Of a stretch of 64,000 nt of DNA, positions 54,135 to 62,944 are shown piece after piece (position 1 is the first letter of the stretch; each line of letters begins with the position of its first letter). Both the position numbers and the translations under genes were made by a program. The notes under the pieces are model-generated. The model worked only from the letters and a program-made list of their open reading frames with translations, was not told the origin of the DNA and made no database searches. The stretch is from contig NZ_JACHVU010000006.1 in assembly GCF_014190915.1 (NCBI RefSeq), positions 186,001 to 250,000 of the forward strand, read 5' to 3'. The DNA comes from Mycolicibacterium iranicum. GTDB taxonomy: Bacteria > Actinomycetota > Actinomycetes > Mycobacteriales > Mycobacteriaceae.

Positions 54135-56182
54135 AGCCGTCTCCTCCTGTCGGTGATGATGGTCAGCGCGACTGCACAGAGCAGGCACGCCAGCCCCGCC
54201 ACGATCGTGACGGGGTCGAGAAAAAGCAGGAGCAGGGCCGCAATCGCGGTGAGCGTCCGCGGGATCCGGCCCATCGCGCCGATGCCGAGCATCCACCCGC
54301 CGGCAGCAGACGAGAGCGCGACGATCCCGACACAGGCCACCGCCGACGCCCATGCGACGCCGAGCAGGGGTCCGCGGGCCAGGAGGTACTCCCCCGGCCC
54401 GGTCAGCACGAACGCGATCGGCACCAGGAACGCCGGGGCCGCGTACCGCAGCGCCTGCCACATCGTGGGGATGGCACGTCCACCCGTGACCGCCGACGCC
54501 CCGACGGCCGCCAGCGCGGTGGGGGGTGTCACCTCGGAGAGCACCGAGTAGTAGAAGACGAACATCGCCGCGGCCGGGGCGGGCACGTCCAGGGCCAGCA
54601 GCGCCGGACCGATGATGACCCACCCGATCACGAACGACGCCGTCACCGGGATCGCGAGCCCGAGCAGCGCCAGCGCCACGGCGGCGAAGACCGCGGTCAG
54701 CGCCAGCATCAGCGTGCGGTTGTCGGTCAGGGCATCCACCCCGCCGACGAGAACCGACGAAAACTGGGCGCCGAGGCCGGTTTTGGTCGTCATCGCGGTG
54801 ATGACACCGGCTGCGGCGCACACCGCGACCACCGGCAGCACGCCGCGCACTCCGGCGCTGAGTGCATCGAAGAGCCGACGGGGCGTCAACCGGAAGCGCC
54901 GGTCCAGGAACGACAACACGAATGCCAGGGCCGTCGCGTATACCACCGTCCTGGTGGCCGACATCCCCAGCGCCAACAGCACCACGATGGCGATCAGCGA
55001 GGAGAAGTGATAGCCGAACCTGCCCAGCAGCTTCCATGCCGACGGCGTGTCCAGGTGCGTCGCCGCCATCCCGAAGCGACGGGCGTCGATCTCGACCGCC
55101 AGCAGGATCCCGAGGTAGTAGAGAACGGTCGGGATCATGGCCCAGCCCAGCACCGTCAGATACGACACCTCGAGATACTCGGCGACGATGAAGGCCGCCG
55201 CGCCGAGCGTCGGCGGAGACAGCAACGCCCCGACCCCCGCCGCGGCGAGTACACCGCCTGCGCGTTCGGGCGTGTAGCCGGCCCGCCGCATGATCGGCCA
55301 GGTCACCGCCCCGACGCTGACGGCGGTCGCGGTGCCCGACCCCGACACCGTCCCCAGCAGGAAGCCCGACGCCACCGCGGTGCGGCCCGCCGCGCTGCGC
55401 GAGCGCCGGAACGCCGCCACCGACAGGTCGACGAAAAACCGTGCACCGCCTGACATTTCGAGAACTGCACCGTAGATCGTGAAGAGCACGATGTAGGTGG
55501 CGGCAACATCGAGCGGAGTGCCGAAGAAGCCGCTGCCCGAGTTGTAGAGCGCGTCGACGATCTGGTCGAAGTCCAGCCCCGCGTGCGCGATGGCCCACCC
55601 CTGGGGAAGCAGACCGCCGTAGTAGCCGTAGGCCAGGAATGCCGCGCACACCACGGGCAACGCCCAACCCGTGGTCCGTCGACAGGCCTCCAGGATCAGC
55701 ACGAGCAGCAGCGCGCCCATCACGACGTCGATCGGTTCGAGCGTGCCCTGCCGGTCGAGGAACGCGTTGTATCCGCCGCCGCCGGCGCCCAGGCTCACCG
55801 GCAGGACGGGATACAGACACACCACCAGCGTGACGGCGGCCAGCACCCAGTCGACGATCCCGGGCCGATCCTCGGGGTCCAGCCGTTTCCAGCCCGAGCG
55901 GTAGACCAGGTACACCAGCGGAAGGGAGCCCGCCAGGAAGACGATGAGGTAGAACTGGCTGCCCTGCGGCAGCGGTCGAAAGACCTGCCAGACGGTCAGC
56001 AGCGCGACGGCGAAGGCGACGCAGGCGACCAGGCGCAGTGTCCCGCCCCGCAGCTCACGACCGGGTTTCTCCTGATCGTCGACCTGGGGTGCGGCGGCTG
56101 CCGCGGTCACGGGCGCGGTGGGTGACGCCGTGGCGACCACCGTCGGGGAGTCGCCGGGCTCCTGCGTTGAGCTCCGGTCCAT
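54119..56182 (-). CDS. TRAP transporter permease, fused small and large (QM) subunits
   Basis: 687 residues from ATG 56182; TTG 56191 and GTG 56188 are in-frame alternatives. A Pro/Ala/Thr-rich cytoplasmic leader (about 45 residues) is followed by a four-helix DctQ-like part (about 48-180) and a DctM-like part with around 12 helices (FGTPLDVAATYIVLFTIYGA, GTVSGSGTATAVSVGAVTWP, FYYSVLSEVTPPTALAAVGA). The fused form is typical of TAXI-type systems. Together with the binding protein it makes a complete importer. TRAP importers are not usual in mycobacteria. Confidence 0.93.
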   Translation of the reverse strand: MDRSSTQEPGDSPTVVATASPTAPVTAAAAAPQVDDQEKPGRELRGGTLRLVACVAFAVALLTVWQVFRPLPQGSQFYLIVFLAGSLPLVYLVYRSGWKRLDPEDRPGIVDWVLAAVTLVVCLYPVLPVSLGAGGGGYNAFLDRQGTLEPIDVVMGALLLVLILEACRRTTGWALPVVCAAFLAYGYYGGLLPQGWAIAHAGLDFDQIVDALYNSGSGFFGTPLDVAATYIVLFTIYGAVLEMSGGARFFVDLSVAAFRRSRSAAGRTAVASGFLLGTVSGSGTATAVSVGAVTWPIMRRAGYTPERAGGVLAAAGVGALLSPPTLGAAAFIVAEYLEVSYLTVLGWAMIPTVLYYLGILLAVEIDARRFGMAATHLDTPSAWKLLGRFGYHFSSLIAIVVLLALGMSATRTVVYATALAFVLSFLDRRFRLTPRRLFDALSAGVRGVLPVVAVCAAAGVITAMTTKTGLGAQFSSVLVGGVDALTDNRTLMLALTAVFAAVALALLGLAIPVTASFVIGWVIIGPALLALDVPAPAAAMFVFYYSVLSEVTPPTALAAVGASAVTGGRAIPTMWQALRYAAPAFLVPIAFVLTGPGEYLLARGPLLGVAWASAVACVGIVALSSAAGGWMLGIGAMGRIPRTLTAIAALLLLFLDPVTIVAGLACLLCAVALTIITDRRRRLCDVQ

Positions 56183-56284
56183 TGGCACCAAACGGTAAGC
56201 GCCGCAGGCCCGGGCCGCGGCGGAATACCGACTTCCATTGGCGCGCCACGCTTGTCATCGAACCGACGCGCCTACCCTGGGGTG

Positions 56285-57241
56285 ATGGGCACCGTGGAGC
56301 AGCGTGCAGGCGTGGACCTGACCAACCTCGACGAGCAGCTCACCGGTGATGCCGCGGCCACCAAACGCGACCTGGTCGACTATCTCGATGCCGTCGCCGA
56401 CCGCATGCTCCCCGTCCTGGCGGGTCGGCCGCTCACCGTGCTGCGGGCGCTGCGGGGCCGGGCGCCGTTCATGCAGAAGAACGTGCCGAAGCACACCCCG
56501 GAATGGGTGCGAACGGTGGCGATCTGGGCTGAGGCGTCCAAGCGGGAGATCCACTACGCCCTCTGCGACGACCGGCGCACCCTGCTGTGGCTGGCCAACC
56601 AGCGCGCGATCGAGTACCACCCCGCCCTGGGGCCGGCCGAGGACATCTACCGACCCACGCATCTGATCCTCGATCTCGATCCCCCGACGGGCGACGACTT
56701 CGCCGCCGTCGTCGCCGTGGCCCACCTCGTGCGGCAGGCTCTCGCCGATTGCGGGCTGTCCGGGGCGGTGAAGACCAGCGGCTCCCGGGGCGTCCACATC
56801 TTCGTCCCGATCGACGACAGCGCGGCCGTCGACGATGTCGCTGCCGCCACCCGGGCGCTCGCGGCGCGGGCCGAGGCACTCGACCCGTCGCTGGCCACGA
56901 CGGCCTTCATCGTCGAGGACCGGGCCGGGAAGGTGTTCGTCGACGCCACGCGGGCCGGGGGCGCCACTGTCGCCGCGGCCTACAGCCCCCGGCTGCGGGC
57001 CGGCACGCCGGTGTCGTTCCCGGTGGCGTGGTCGGACCTCGATCGCGTGCAGCCGTCAGACTTCACCGTCCACACCGCCGTCGCGCTGTTGGACGGCCGC
57101 GACCCCTGGGCTGAGGCCATGCCGACGGCCCAGCGGTTACCGCTCGATCTCATCGGGCAGGGCCGGACCATCCCGGTGGCGCGGGTGGCGGCGATGCACG
57201 AAGGCAAGAGGCGCGCGAAGGCCCGCCGCGACGGCGGCTGA
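56285..57241 (+). CDS. Stand-alone LigD-type polymerase domain (PolD)
   Basis: 318 residues from ATG 56285. Archaeo-eukaryotic primase fold as in the LigD polymerase domain: MQKNVPKHTPEWV, the metal Asp pair in LILDLDPPTGDD, and the nucleotide-binding KTSGSRGVHIFVPI. It has no ligase or phosphoesterase domain. Fast-growing mycobacteria carry such PolD proteins, which add ribo- or deoxynucleotides to DNA gaps and breaks. It is alone between two convergent or divergent units, ending 4 bp from the STAS gene stop. Confidence 0.93.
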   Translation: MGTVEQRAGVDLTNLDEQLTGDAAATKRDLVDYLDAVADRMLPVLAGRPLTVLRALRGRAPFMQKNVPKHTPEWVRTVAIWAEASKREIHYALCDDRRTLLWLANQRAIEYHPALGPAEDIYRPTHLILDLDPPTGDDFAAVVAVAHLVRQALADCGLSGAVKTSGSRGVHIFVPIDDSAAVDDVAAATRALAARAEALDPSLATTAFIVEDRAGKVFVDATRAGGATVAAAYSPRLRAGTPVSFPVAWSDLDRVQPSDFTVHTAVALLDGRDPWAEAMPTAQRLPLDLIGQGRTIPVARVAAMHEGKRRAKARRDGG

Positions 57242-57245
57242 CGGC

Positions 57246-57560
57246 TCAGGAACCGGTCGCGGGTGTCACGGTGGTGACCTCGGTCAGCCCGCTGACCTTG
57301 AGCACCGGCAGCAGCACCGGATTGACCACGAGGGCGATCGACTCGGCGTGGTCGAACAGCACGTTGATGGCGCCGCTGTCCAGGTACTCGACCTCGCTGA
57401 GGTCGACGTGCAGGGGCGAGCCGTCCGCGCCGACCTCGGTCGCCGTCGAGAGGGCGTCGGCGAAGGTCGAGATGTTGCTCAGATCGAGCTCGCCGACAGC
57501 AACCAGCACGAGCACGCCGTCGTCGCGACGGTCGGTGCGCAGCCGCAGCGGGGTGGCCAT
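57246..57560 (-). CDS. STAS-domain anti-sigma factor antagonist
   Basis: 104 residues, last gene of the signalling operon; it starts on the stop codon of the big fusion gene (TGATG). SpoIIAA-type STAS fold with DLSEVEYLDSGAINVL; Ser62 is the probable phosphorylation site. It would be phosphorylated by a serine kinase (perhaps the C-terminal HATPase of the preceding protein) and dephosphorylated by the SpoIIE-type phosphatase, thus freeing or locking an anti-sigma factor. Confidence 0.9.
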   Translation of the reverse strand: MATPLRLRTDRRDDGVLVLVAVGELDLSNISTFADALSTATEVGADGSPLHVDLSEVEYLDSGAINVLFDHAESIALVVNPVLLPVLKVSGLTEVTTVTPATGS

Positions 57561-60500
57561 CAAGCGATCCTCGTGTTCATGTGCACGGTGGTGCCGGTGG
57601 AGTGCGATTCGATGGTGACATCGTGCATCAAGGCTCGCATGAGCGCGATACCACGTCCGCGATGCACCGACGGTATCTCGGCCGGAGTCTTCCATTTGCC
57701 GGTGTCGACGATGGTCACCTGCAGGCGGTCGGGCAGCATGATCGCCTGCAGACGGACCCGCCCGTCGGGGTGGTCGCGGTGGCCGTGCTCGATCGCGTTC
57801 GCGAGCGCTTCCCCGACGGCGATGAGTACGTCGAGGGCTTGATCGGCCGACACCCCGCCGCTGTCCAGCCAGCCGCGCAGCGCGGTCCGGCTGGCCGCGA
57901 GCTCGCCGACATCGGCGGCCATGTCGAGGTCCAGCGGCGCGGGCTGCCGGTACAGGAGAAGTGCCACATCGTCGTGATACCCATCCGTCGGCGCGAGCCT
58001 CGCCATGATCACGTTCGCGAGTTCGTCGAGTTCGGTGGAGCGATTGTCCTGGACGACATCCGTGGCCCTGGCGATGCCGTCGTCGATCGATTCGCGGCGG
58101 CGTTCCACCAGGCCGTCGGTGTACAGCAGCAGCGTCGCGCGCGGCGGCATCGTCTCGGTGGCCTCGGTGCGGTGCGGAGCGTTGCGCAGGCCCAGCGGTG
58201 TGGTCCGGGCGCCCTCCAGAAGGTGCGTGCTCCGGTCGGCCATGACCAGGATCGGCGGCGGGTGGCCCGCGCACGAGTAGACGACCTCGCCGGTCTCGGG
58301 GTTGAGGACCGCGCAGAACGCCGTGGTGCAGCGGGCGCCGGGAAGCCGGGCGGCGAACCTGTCCAGCGCGGAGAGAGCAGCGGCAGGACTGGGATGCTCC
58401 AGCAGCAGCGCACGACAGGCGCTGCGCAACTGCCCCATCACCGTGGCAGCGGCCAGCCCGTGCCCGACGCAGTCGCCCACGATCAATCCGATCCGGCCGT
58501 CGTCGAGGTCGACGACGTCGTACCAGTCGCCGCCGACCTGCAGCGGCCGGGTGGCCGGCTGATACCGGACGGCGAAACCGCTCGACAGCGACGGGCCGAG
58601 GATCGCGTGCTGCAGGGCGAGCGCGGTCTCGCGCTGCTGATCGATCTGGTGGACGCGCTGCAGGCCCTGCCCGAGCCGGCCTGCCAGCATCGTGAGCAAC
58701 GTGCGGTCGTCGGCGGTGAAGTGCCGCTGCTCGAAGAGCTCGAGATGGATGACCAGGACCCCGAGCGGATGGCGCAGGGCGATGCCGGCCGACCCGGCGA
58801 CCGACGTGTGCGGATCCAGCAGATCGTCGTCCCGCACCGCCACGATCGCGTCCCGCACGTCCTGGGCCAGCCCCGTCCAGCGGGCAGGATCGCCGACGCA
58901 GATCAGGTCGGGACCCGAGGGGTCGGCCTCGGCATCGGTGTGGCCGTGCCATGTGGCCGCGACGACCCGCCGGGCCTGCCACACGGCCGAGAACGCCTCC
59001 GCGGCGGCGAGCACCGCGTCGTCGAGGGTGTCGGCCTGCACGAGCGCCTCGCTCAGCGAGGCCAGCGCGGACTCACGCTGCACGATGTACCGCTCGGCGG
59101 TGACGTCGCGCAACGTGCCCACGATGACGTCACGGCCCGTCTCGGGATCCTCGGCATGGGTGAACGTGGCGGTGACCCACACGCGGTGCCCGTCGCGGTG
59201 GTTGACCGGTACCGCGGTGATGGTGCCGTGCGGCTGGTCGATCAGGCTGCCGAACGCCTCGGCTACCCGGCGGTGGGCGTCCGGGTCGCTCTCCGCGGAC
59301 GGCCACCACGGATAGGTGGGCCGATAGGGCAGCCCGGCGGTGCCGAATCCCAGGATCTCGGTGAACGCCGGGTTGATCTCGACCACCGCGCCGTCCTCGT
59401 CGCAGACGAAGAAGGCTTCCTGCAGTGAGTCGACCAGCGCGGTGCGCCACCGCGCGTGGTGATTGCGCAGACGGGCGAGTTCGACATTCGCGCGCACCCG
59501 GGCCAGAAGCTCGGCCGCGGCGAACGGCTTGACCAGATAGTCGTCGGCGCCGGCGCGCAGACCGCTGATCGACGCCTCCTGGCCTGCCCGCGCCGACAGC
59601 AGCAGCACCGGGACCGCGGCGGTCCGGCGGTCGGCGCGCAGTTCCGCGACGAGGCCCAGCCCGTCGAGCCTGGGCATCATCACATCGCTGATCACGATGT
59701 CCGGGGCACTTGCCCGGACGGCCTCCAGCGCCTGCTGCCCGTCGACGACGGCGTCGACCTGGTAGCCGTCGGAACGCAGCAGCCGCGTCAGGTACTCCCG
59801 CATGTCGGCGTTGTCGTCGGCGATCAGCACCCGCGCGGGCGTCTCGGCGCCCCCCGCGCTCCTCTCCGAAAGCGTTGCGGCGACGGCGGTCTGAGCCTCG
59901 ATGTCGGTGATATCGGCGGGGATCCAGCGCAGCGCCTCTTCGACGTAGGCGTCCGCGCCTACGACGGCCCTGCGCCCGTTGAGGACCGGCGCGACGGCGT
60001 CGTCCGGCAGGTGTGCCGTGCCGAACGGGAGCCGGATCGTGAAGGTGGTGCCCCGACCCTCGGCACTGTCGGCGGAGATCGTGCCGCCGTGCAGGCCGAT
60101 CAACTCCTTGACGAGCGCCAGGCCGATCCCGCTGCCCTCGTTGGAGCGGGCCCTGGCGTTCTCGATCCGGTGGAACCGCTCGAAGAGCCTGGGCATCTCG
60201 TCGGCCGGCACGCCGGTCCCGGTGTCGGCGACCGTCACCACCGCGTCGTGGCCGTCTCGGCGGGCGGTGACCGAGATGCCGCCCGTGAAGGTGAATTTGA
60301 GCGCGTTCGACAAGAGGTTGAAGACGATCTTCTCCCACATGTCGCGGTCGACGTACACCGAGTCGTCCATCTGCGGGCAGTCCACGGTGAGCGTCAGGCC
60401 GGCGCGTTCGATCGCCGAGCGGAACACACTGGCCAGTTCGGCGGTGAGGCTGCCGAGATCGACCGGTTCGTAGCGGGCCTGCGTGCGCCCCGCCTCGATG

Positions 60501-61729
60501 CGGGAGAAGTCCAGGAGCGTGTTCACCAGCTTGGTGAGCCGTAATCCGTTGCGCCACACCACATCGAGCTCCTGGCGGGCATCCTCTCCGATGCTCTCGG
60601 AGCGCCGCAGTTCGGCGACCGGATCCAGGATGAGCGTCAGCGGTGTGCGGAACTCGTGGCTGATGTTGGAGAAGAACGTGGTCTTGGCGCGGTCCAGTTC
60701 GGCCAGTTCCTCGGCGCGCTTCTGCTGGGTGCGGTAGCTGCGTGACAGGCCGATGCCGGCCGCGATGTGTCCGGCGACGAGCGTGACGAAACCCCGGTAG
60801 GCCTCGTCGAGTGGGCGGTAGCGGTTGAGCCCGCCCACCAGGAAGCCGCTGGGCGAGCCGCCCTGCTGCAGCAGTGGGACGATCAGCGCCTGCTCCGGCG
60901 GATCGGGCCACTCACCGGTCGGCAGCGACGGATACGCGTCGTGATCGATCGTGACCACGACGGAATCGCCGCGGGTCGGCTCCGCCAACGGCCACGGCTC
61001 CCCCGCGGTGCCCGTCAACGTCTCGGGCGCCGCCGGGTGACCCGAGGGGATACCGCTGCGACCCGCCAGGCGCGCCGAACCGTCGTCGGCGAACAGATAG
61101 GTGAGCGTGAAGGGCAGGTCGCGCAGGTTCTGCGACAGCTGTTGATCGGCGAAGCCGAGGATCTCTTCTTCGGTGCGCACCAGGCTGGGGTCGGAACCGA
61201 GGTCGCGCAGCGTGGCCATCCGGCGTTCGGCGATGACCTGTTGGGTGTCCTCGCTGACGACGCACAGCATGCCCACGACTGTTCCGTCGTCGTCGCGCAG
61301 CGGGCTGTAGGAGAACGTGTGGTAGGACTCCTCGGTGTAGCCGGAGCGGCGCAGGAAGAGCAGCAGCGCCGTGTCCCACGTCGCTTCGCCGGTGGACAGG
61401 ACTCGTTCGATGCGCGGCCCGATGTCGCCCCAGATCTCGGCCCACACTTCGCGCGCCGGGCGGCCCAGTGCCCACGGGTATTTGCGGCCGAGCGTGTCGC
61501 GGCGGTAGGCGTCGTTGCAGAAGAACGTCAGCTCCGGGCCCCAGGCCATCCACATCGGGAATCGCGAGGACAGCAGGATGCTGGTCGCGGTCAGCAGGCT
61601 CTGCGGCCACTGGTCGGGCGGGCCCAGCGGCGTGGCGGCCCAATCCACCCGGGCGTGATCCCTTCCGACGTCGCTTCCGTCGGCGAAGACGCCGGACGGG
61701 GTGGAACCGTCGACTCCGGTGCCGGTCAC
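57560..61729 (-). CDS. Giant hybrid: PAS-GAF-histidine kinase-receiver-PAS-GAF-PP2C phosphatase-anti-sigma kinase
   Basis: 1389 residues from GTG 61729 (GTGA overlap upstream). Order: PAS-like (28-175), GAF (about 185-335), HisKA with His358 in FFSNISHEFRTPL, HATPase (NLLSNALKFT, ADTGTG, GSGIGLALV), receiver with Asp682 (VISDVMMPRLDG) and Lys734, PAS (765-880), GAF (890-1025), SpoIIE/PP2C (VGGDWYDVV, VGDCVGHGLAA, LYTDGLVE, DDVALLLY) and a C-terminal serine-kinase type HATPase (GEALANAIEHG, Asp1342 in VDTGKWKTP, GRGIALMRALM). All catalytic residues seem intact. No membrane span. It should sense a cytoplasmic signal and set the phosphorylation of the flanking STAS proteins. It is larger than the related M. 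tuberculosis Rv1364c, which lacks the histidine kinase. Confidence 0.95.
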   Translation of the reverse strand: MTGTGVDGSTPSGVFADGSDVGRDHARVDWAATPLGPPDQWPQSLLTATSILLSSRFPMWMAWGPELTFFCNDAYRRDTLGRKYPWALGRPAREVWAEIWGDIGPRIERVLSTGEATWDTALLLFLRRSGYTEESYHTFSYSPLRDDDGTVVGMLCVVSEDTQQVIAERRMATLRDLGSDPSLVRTEEEILGFADQQLSQNLRDLPFTLTYLFADDGSARLAGRSGIPSGHPAAPETLTGTAGEPWPLAEPTRGDSVVVTIDHDAYPSLPTGEWPDPPEQALIVPLLQQGGSPSGFLVGGLNRYRPLDEAYRGFVTLVAGHIAAGIGLSRSYRTQQKRAEELAELDRAKTTFFSNISHEFRTPLTLILDPVAELRRSESIGEDARQELDVVWRNGLRLTKLVNTLLDFSRIEAGRTQARYEPVDLGSLTAELASVFRSAIERAGLTLTVDCPQMDDSVYVDRDMWEKIVFNLLSNALKFTFTGGISVTARRDGHDAVVTVADTGTGVPADEMPRLFERFHRIENARARSNEGSGIGLALVKELIGLHGGTISADSAEGRGTTFTIRLPFGTAHLPDDAVAPVLNGRRAVVGADAYVEEALRWIPADITDIEAQTAVAATLSERSAGGAETPARVLIADDNADMREYLTRLLRSDGYQVDAVVDGQQALEAVRASAPDIVISDVMMPRLDGLGLVAELRADRRTAAVPVLLLSARAGQEASISGLRAGADDYLVKPFAAAELLARVRANVELARLRNHHARWRTALVDSLQEAFFVCDEDGAVVEINPAFTEILGFGTAGLPYRPTYPWWPSAESDPDAHRRVAEAFGSLIDQPHGTITAVPVNHRDGHRVWVTATFTHAEDPETGRDVIVGTLRDVTAERYIVQRESALASLSEALVQADTLDDAVLAAAEAFSAVWQARRVVAATWHGHTDAEADPSGPDLICVGDPARWTGLAQDVRDAIVAVRDDDLLDPHTSVAGSAGIALRHPLGVLVIHLELFEQRHFTADDRTLLTMLAGRLGQGLQRVHQIDQQRETALALQHAILGPSLSSGFAVRYQPATRPLQVGGDWYDVVDLDDGRIGLIVGDCVGHGLAAATVMGQLRSACRALLLEHPSPAAALSALDRFAARLPGARCTTAFCAVLNPETGEVVYSCAGHPPPILVMADRSTHLLEGARTTPLGLRNAPHRTEATETMPPRATLLLYTDGLVERRRESIDDGIARATDVVQDNRSTELDELANVIMARLAPTDGYHDDVALLLYRQPAPLDLDMAADVGELAASRTALRGWLDSGGVSADQALDVLIAVGEALANAIEHGHRDHPDGRVRLQAIMLPDRLQVTIVDTGKWKTPAEIPSVHRGRGIALMRALMHDVTIESHSTGTTVHMNTRIA

Positions 61730-62106
61730 TGCGCGCCGCCCGTCGCGGCCATCGCCTCGTCCAGGCTCGGGTACGGCCGCAGGATCTCCTGCAGGCGGGT
61801 GACCTCGATGGGCCGGGTCACCTCGGAGTTGGTGGCCACCACCCGCAGCGCGACCCCCCGCACGTCTGCCCTCTCGGCGCCGTCGAGCAACGCGTTGAGC
61901 CCGGCGCTGCCGAAGTAGGAGACCGCGTCGAGATCGACGACGAGAACTGCGGATCGTGTTGCGGCCGCGGCGAGGGCGCCCTCCAGCGCGGCCGCGAGGA
62001 TTTCGACTGTGCCGGTGTCGACTTCGCCGTCAGCACACAGGACGATCGCGCCGGGCCGCATCTCCTGAGCGACGTCCAGATGTGTCACGACTTCTCGCAC
62101 CGTCAC
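61726..62106 (-). CDS. STAS-domain protein (anti-sigma factor antagonist-like)
   Basis: 126 residues from GTG 62106, coupled by 4-bp overlaps on both sides. VVDLDAVSYFGSAGLNALL carries the probable phospho-acceptor Ser67. Compared with the 57246 STAS protein it has a longer N-terminus (VTVREVVTHLDVAQEMRPGA) and a different surface. Two STAS proteins at the two ends of the same operon suggests separate inputs and outputs of the partner switch. Confidence 0.9.
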   Translation of the reverse strand: MTVREVVTHLDVAQEMRPGAIVLCADGEVDTGTVEILAAALEGALAAAATRSAVLVVDLDAVSYFGSAGLNALLDGAERADVRGVALRVVATNSEVTRPIEVTRLQEILRPYPSLDEAMAATGGAQ

Positions 62107-62771
62107 CGGACGCGCTGATGAGCGGTGAGGAGGAGATGGTCGAACTGCCTGCGCAGCTCGTCCTGCTGGAACACCAGCGCGGGGAACTCCGCGACGATCC
62201 GGGATGCCAGGACCCGGAGTTTCGTGTTGGTCTGCTGGGAGCGCCACTGCAGAAGTTCGAAGGCCTGGTCCGCATCGACCCCGTACACCAGCATCAACGC
62301 TCCCTTGGCCTGCTCGATCTCTGCACGCGCGGCGAACAGGTCCGGTAGCGAACTGTTCAGGGCGTCCCGCCGGGCCTGATTCAACGTGTCGGTGAGCTCG
62401 ACGTAGTAGCCCTCGGTCCCGACCACGGCCCCGAGGTCATCGAACATCCGGTCGGCCAGCACGAGCACAGTGTGCTCCTGGTTGCGGGTGTCGATGAACC
62501 GGTGCCTGCTGGAGAACGCCCCGCCGGTGTGCAGCGCCTGATCGAGAAGTTCCTGTACGTGCCGTCGGTCCTCGGGATGTTTGTGCGCGAGCAACAGCTC
62601 GGTGCTCGGAGTGACGGTGCCGGGTTCGTAACCGTGCATCAGGGCCACTTCGTCCGACCACTCCCAGCGCTGACCGACGAACCAGAATCGGAAGCTGCCG
62701 ACGCGGAGATCGCCACTGGACCGGAGGAAGTCATCCAACTCGGGTGCGGACGCCCGGTCAGTATGCGGCAT
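62103..62771 (-). CDS. PAS-ANTAR protein
   Basis: 222 residues from ATG 62771. Residues about 10-130 form a PAS fold-3 domain (VGQRWEWSDEVALMHGYEPG, LAHKHPEDRRHVQELLDQAL), and residues about 145-205 are an ANTAR RNA-binding domain (AEIEQAKGALMLVYGVDADQAFELLQWRSQQ). ANTAR proteins bind twin-hexaloop RNA hairpins and prevent termination. As first gene of the operon it may pass the same stress signal to RNA-level control. A palindrome overlaps the start codon. Confidence 0.92.
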   Translation of the reverse strand: MPHTDRASAPELDDFLRSSGDLRVGSFRFWFVGQRWEWSDEVALMHGYEPGTVTPSTELLLAHKHPEDRRHVQELLDQALHTGGAFSSRHRFIDTRNQEHTVLVLADRMFDDLGAVVGTEGYYVELTDTLNQARRDALNSSLPDLFAARAEIEQAKGALMLVYGVDADQAFELLQWRSQQTNTKLRVLASRIVAEFPALVFQQDELRRQFDHLLLTAHQRVR

Positions 62772-62779
62772 TGCCGCAT
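62763..62779. promoter_or_regulatory. 17-bp palindrome over the PAS-ANTAR start codon
   Basis: ATGCGGCA-T-TGCCGCAT has perfect 8-bp arms, and the start codon of the PAS-ANTAR gene lies in its middle. It could be an operator or an RNA hairpin that hides the start. Farther upstream on the same strand GGTTT and GGAATA 17 bp apart weakly recall a SigF promoter. Confidence 0.45.
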
Positions 62780-62890
62780 TATTCCACTTCAGCGCGCGCG
62801 GCAAACCTGTTCAGCCAGGGTGGGGGCGTGACGTGGCTGCCCCGAGCCGTCGTGGCCGCCGAATTCCGTCCCGCGCCTCCATTGTTCGCC

Positions 62891-62908
62891 GGTAGCCGAG
62901 CGGCTACC
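62891..62908. promoter_or_regulatory. Inverted repeat upstream of the secreted hydrolase
   Basis: GGTAGCCG-AG-CGGCTACC has perfect 8-bp arms and a 2-bp centre, 36 bp before the ATG at 62945. Because the spacer is so short an operator is more likely than a hairpin terminator for the opposite strand. Confidence 0.45.
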
Positions 62909-62944
62909 GTGAATCGCCGGAGAGTCGGGAACGGGGAGGCGTCG

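Noticed and set aside
53112..54551. 479-codon plus-strand frame across the TRAP genes
   Set aside because: Antisense to two well-identified genes and without any recognisable domain.
57581..59428. 615-codon open frame on the plus strand inside the giant signalling gene
   Set aside because: It mirrors the codon periodicity of the real minus-strand gene (GC-rich third positions), has no motifs and an Arg/Gly/Val-biased composition.
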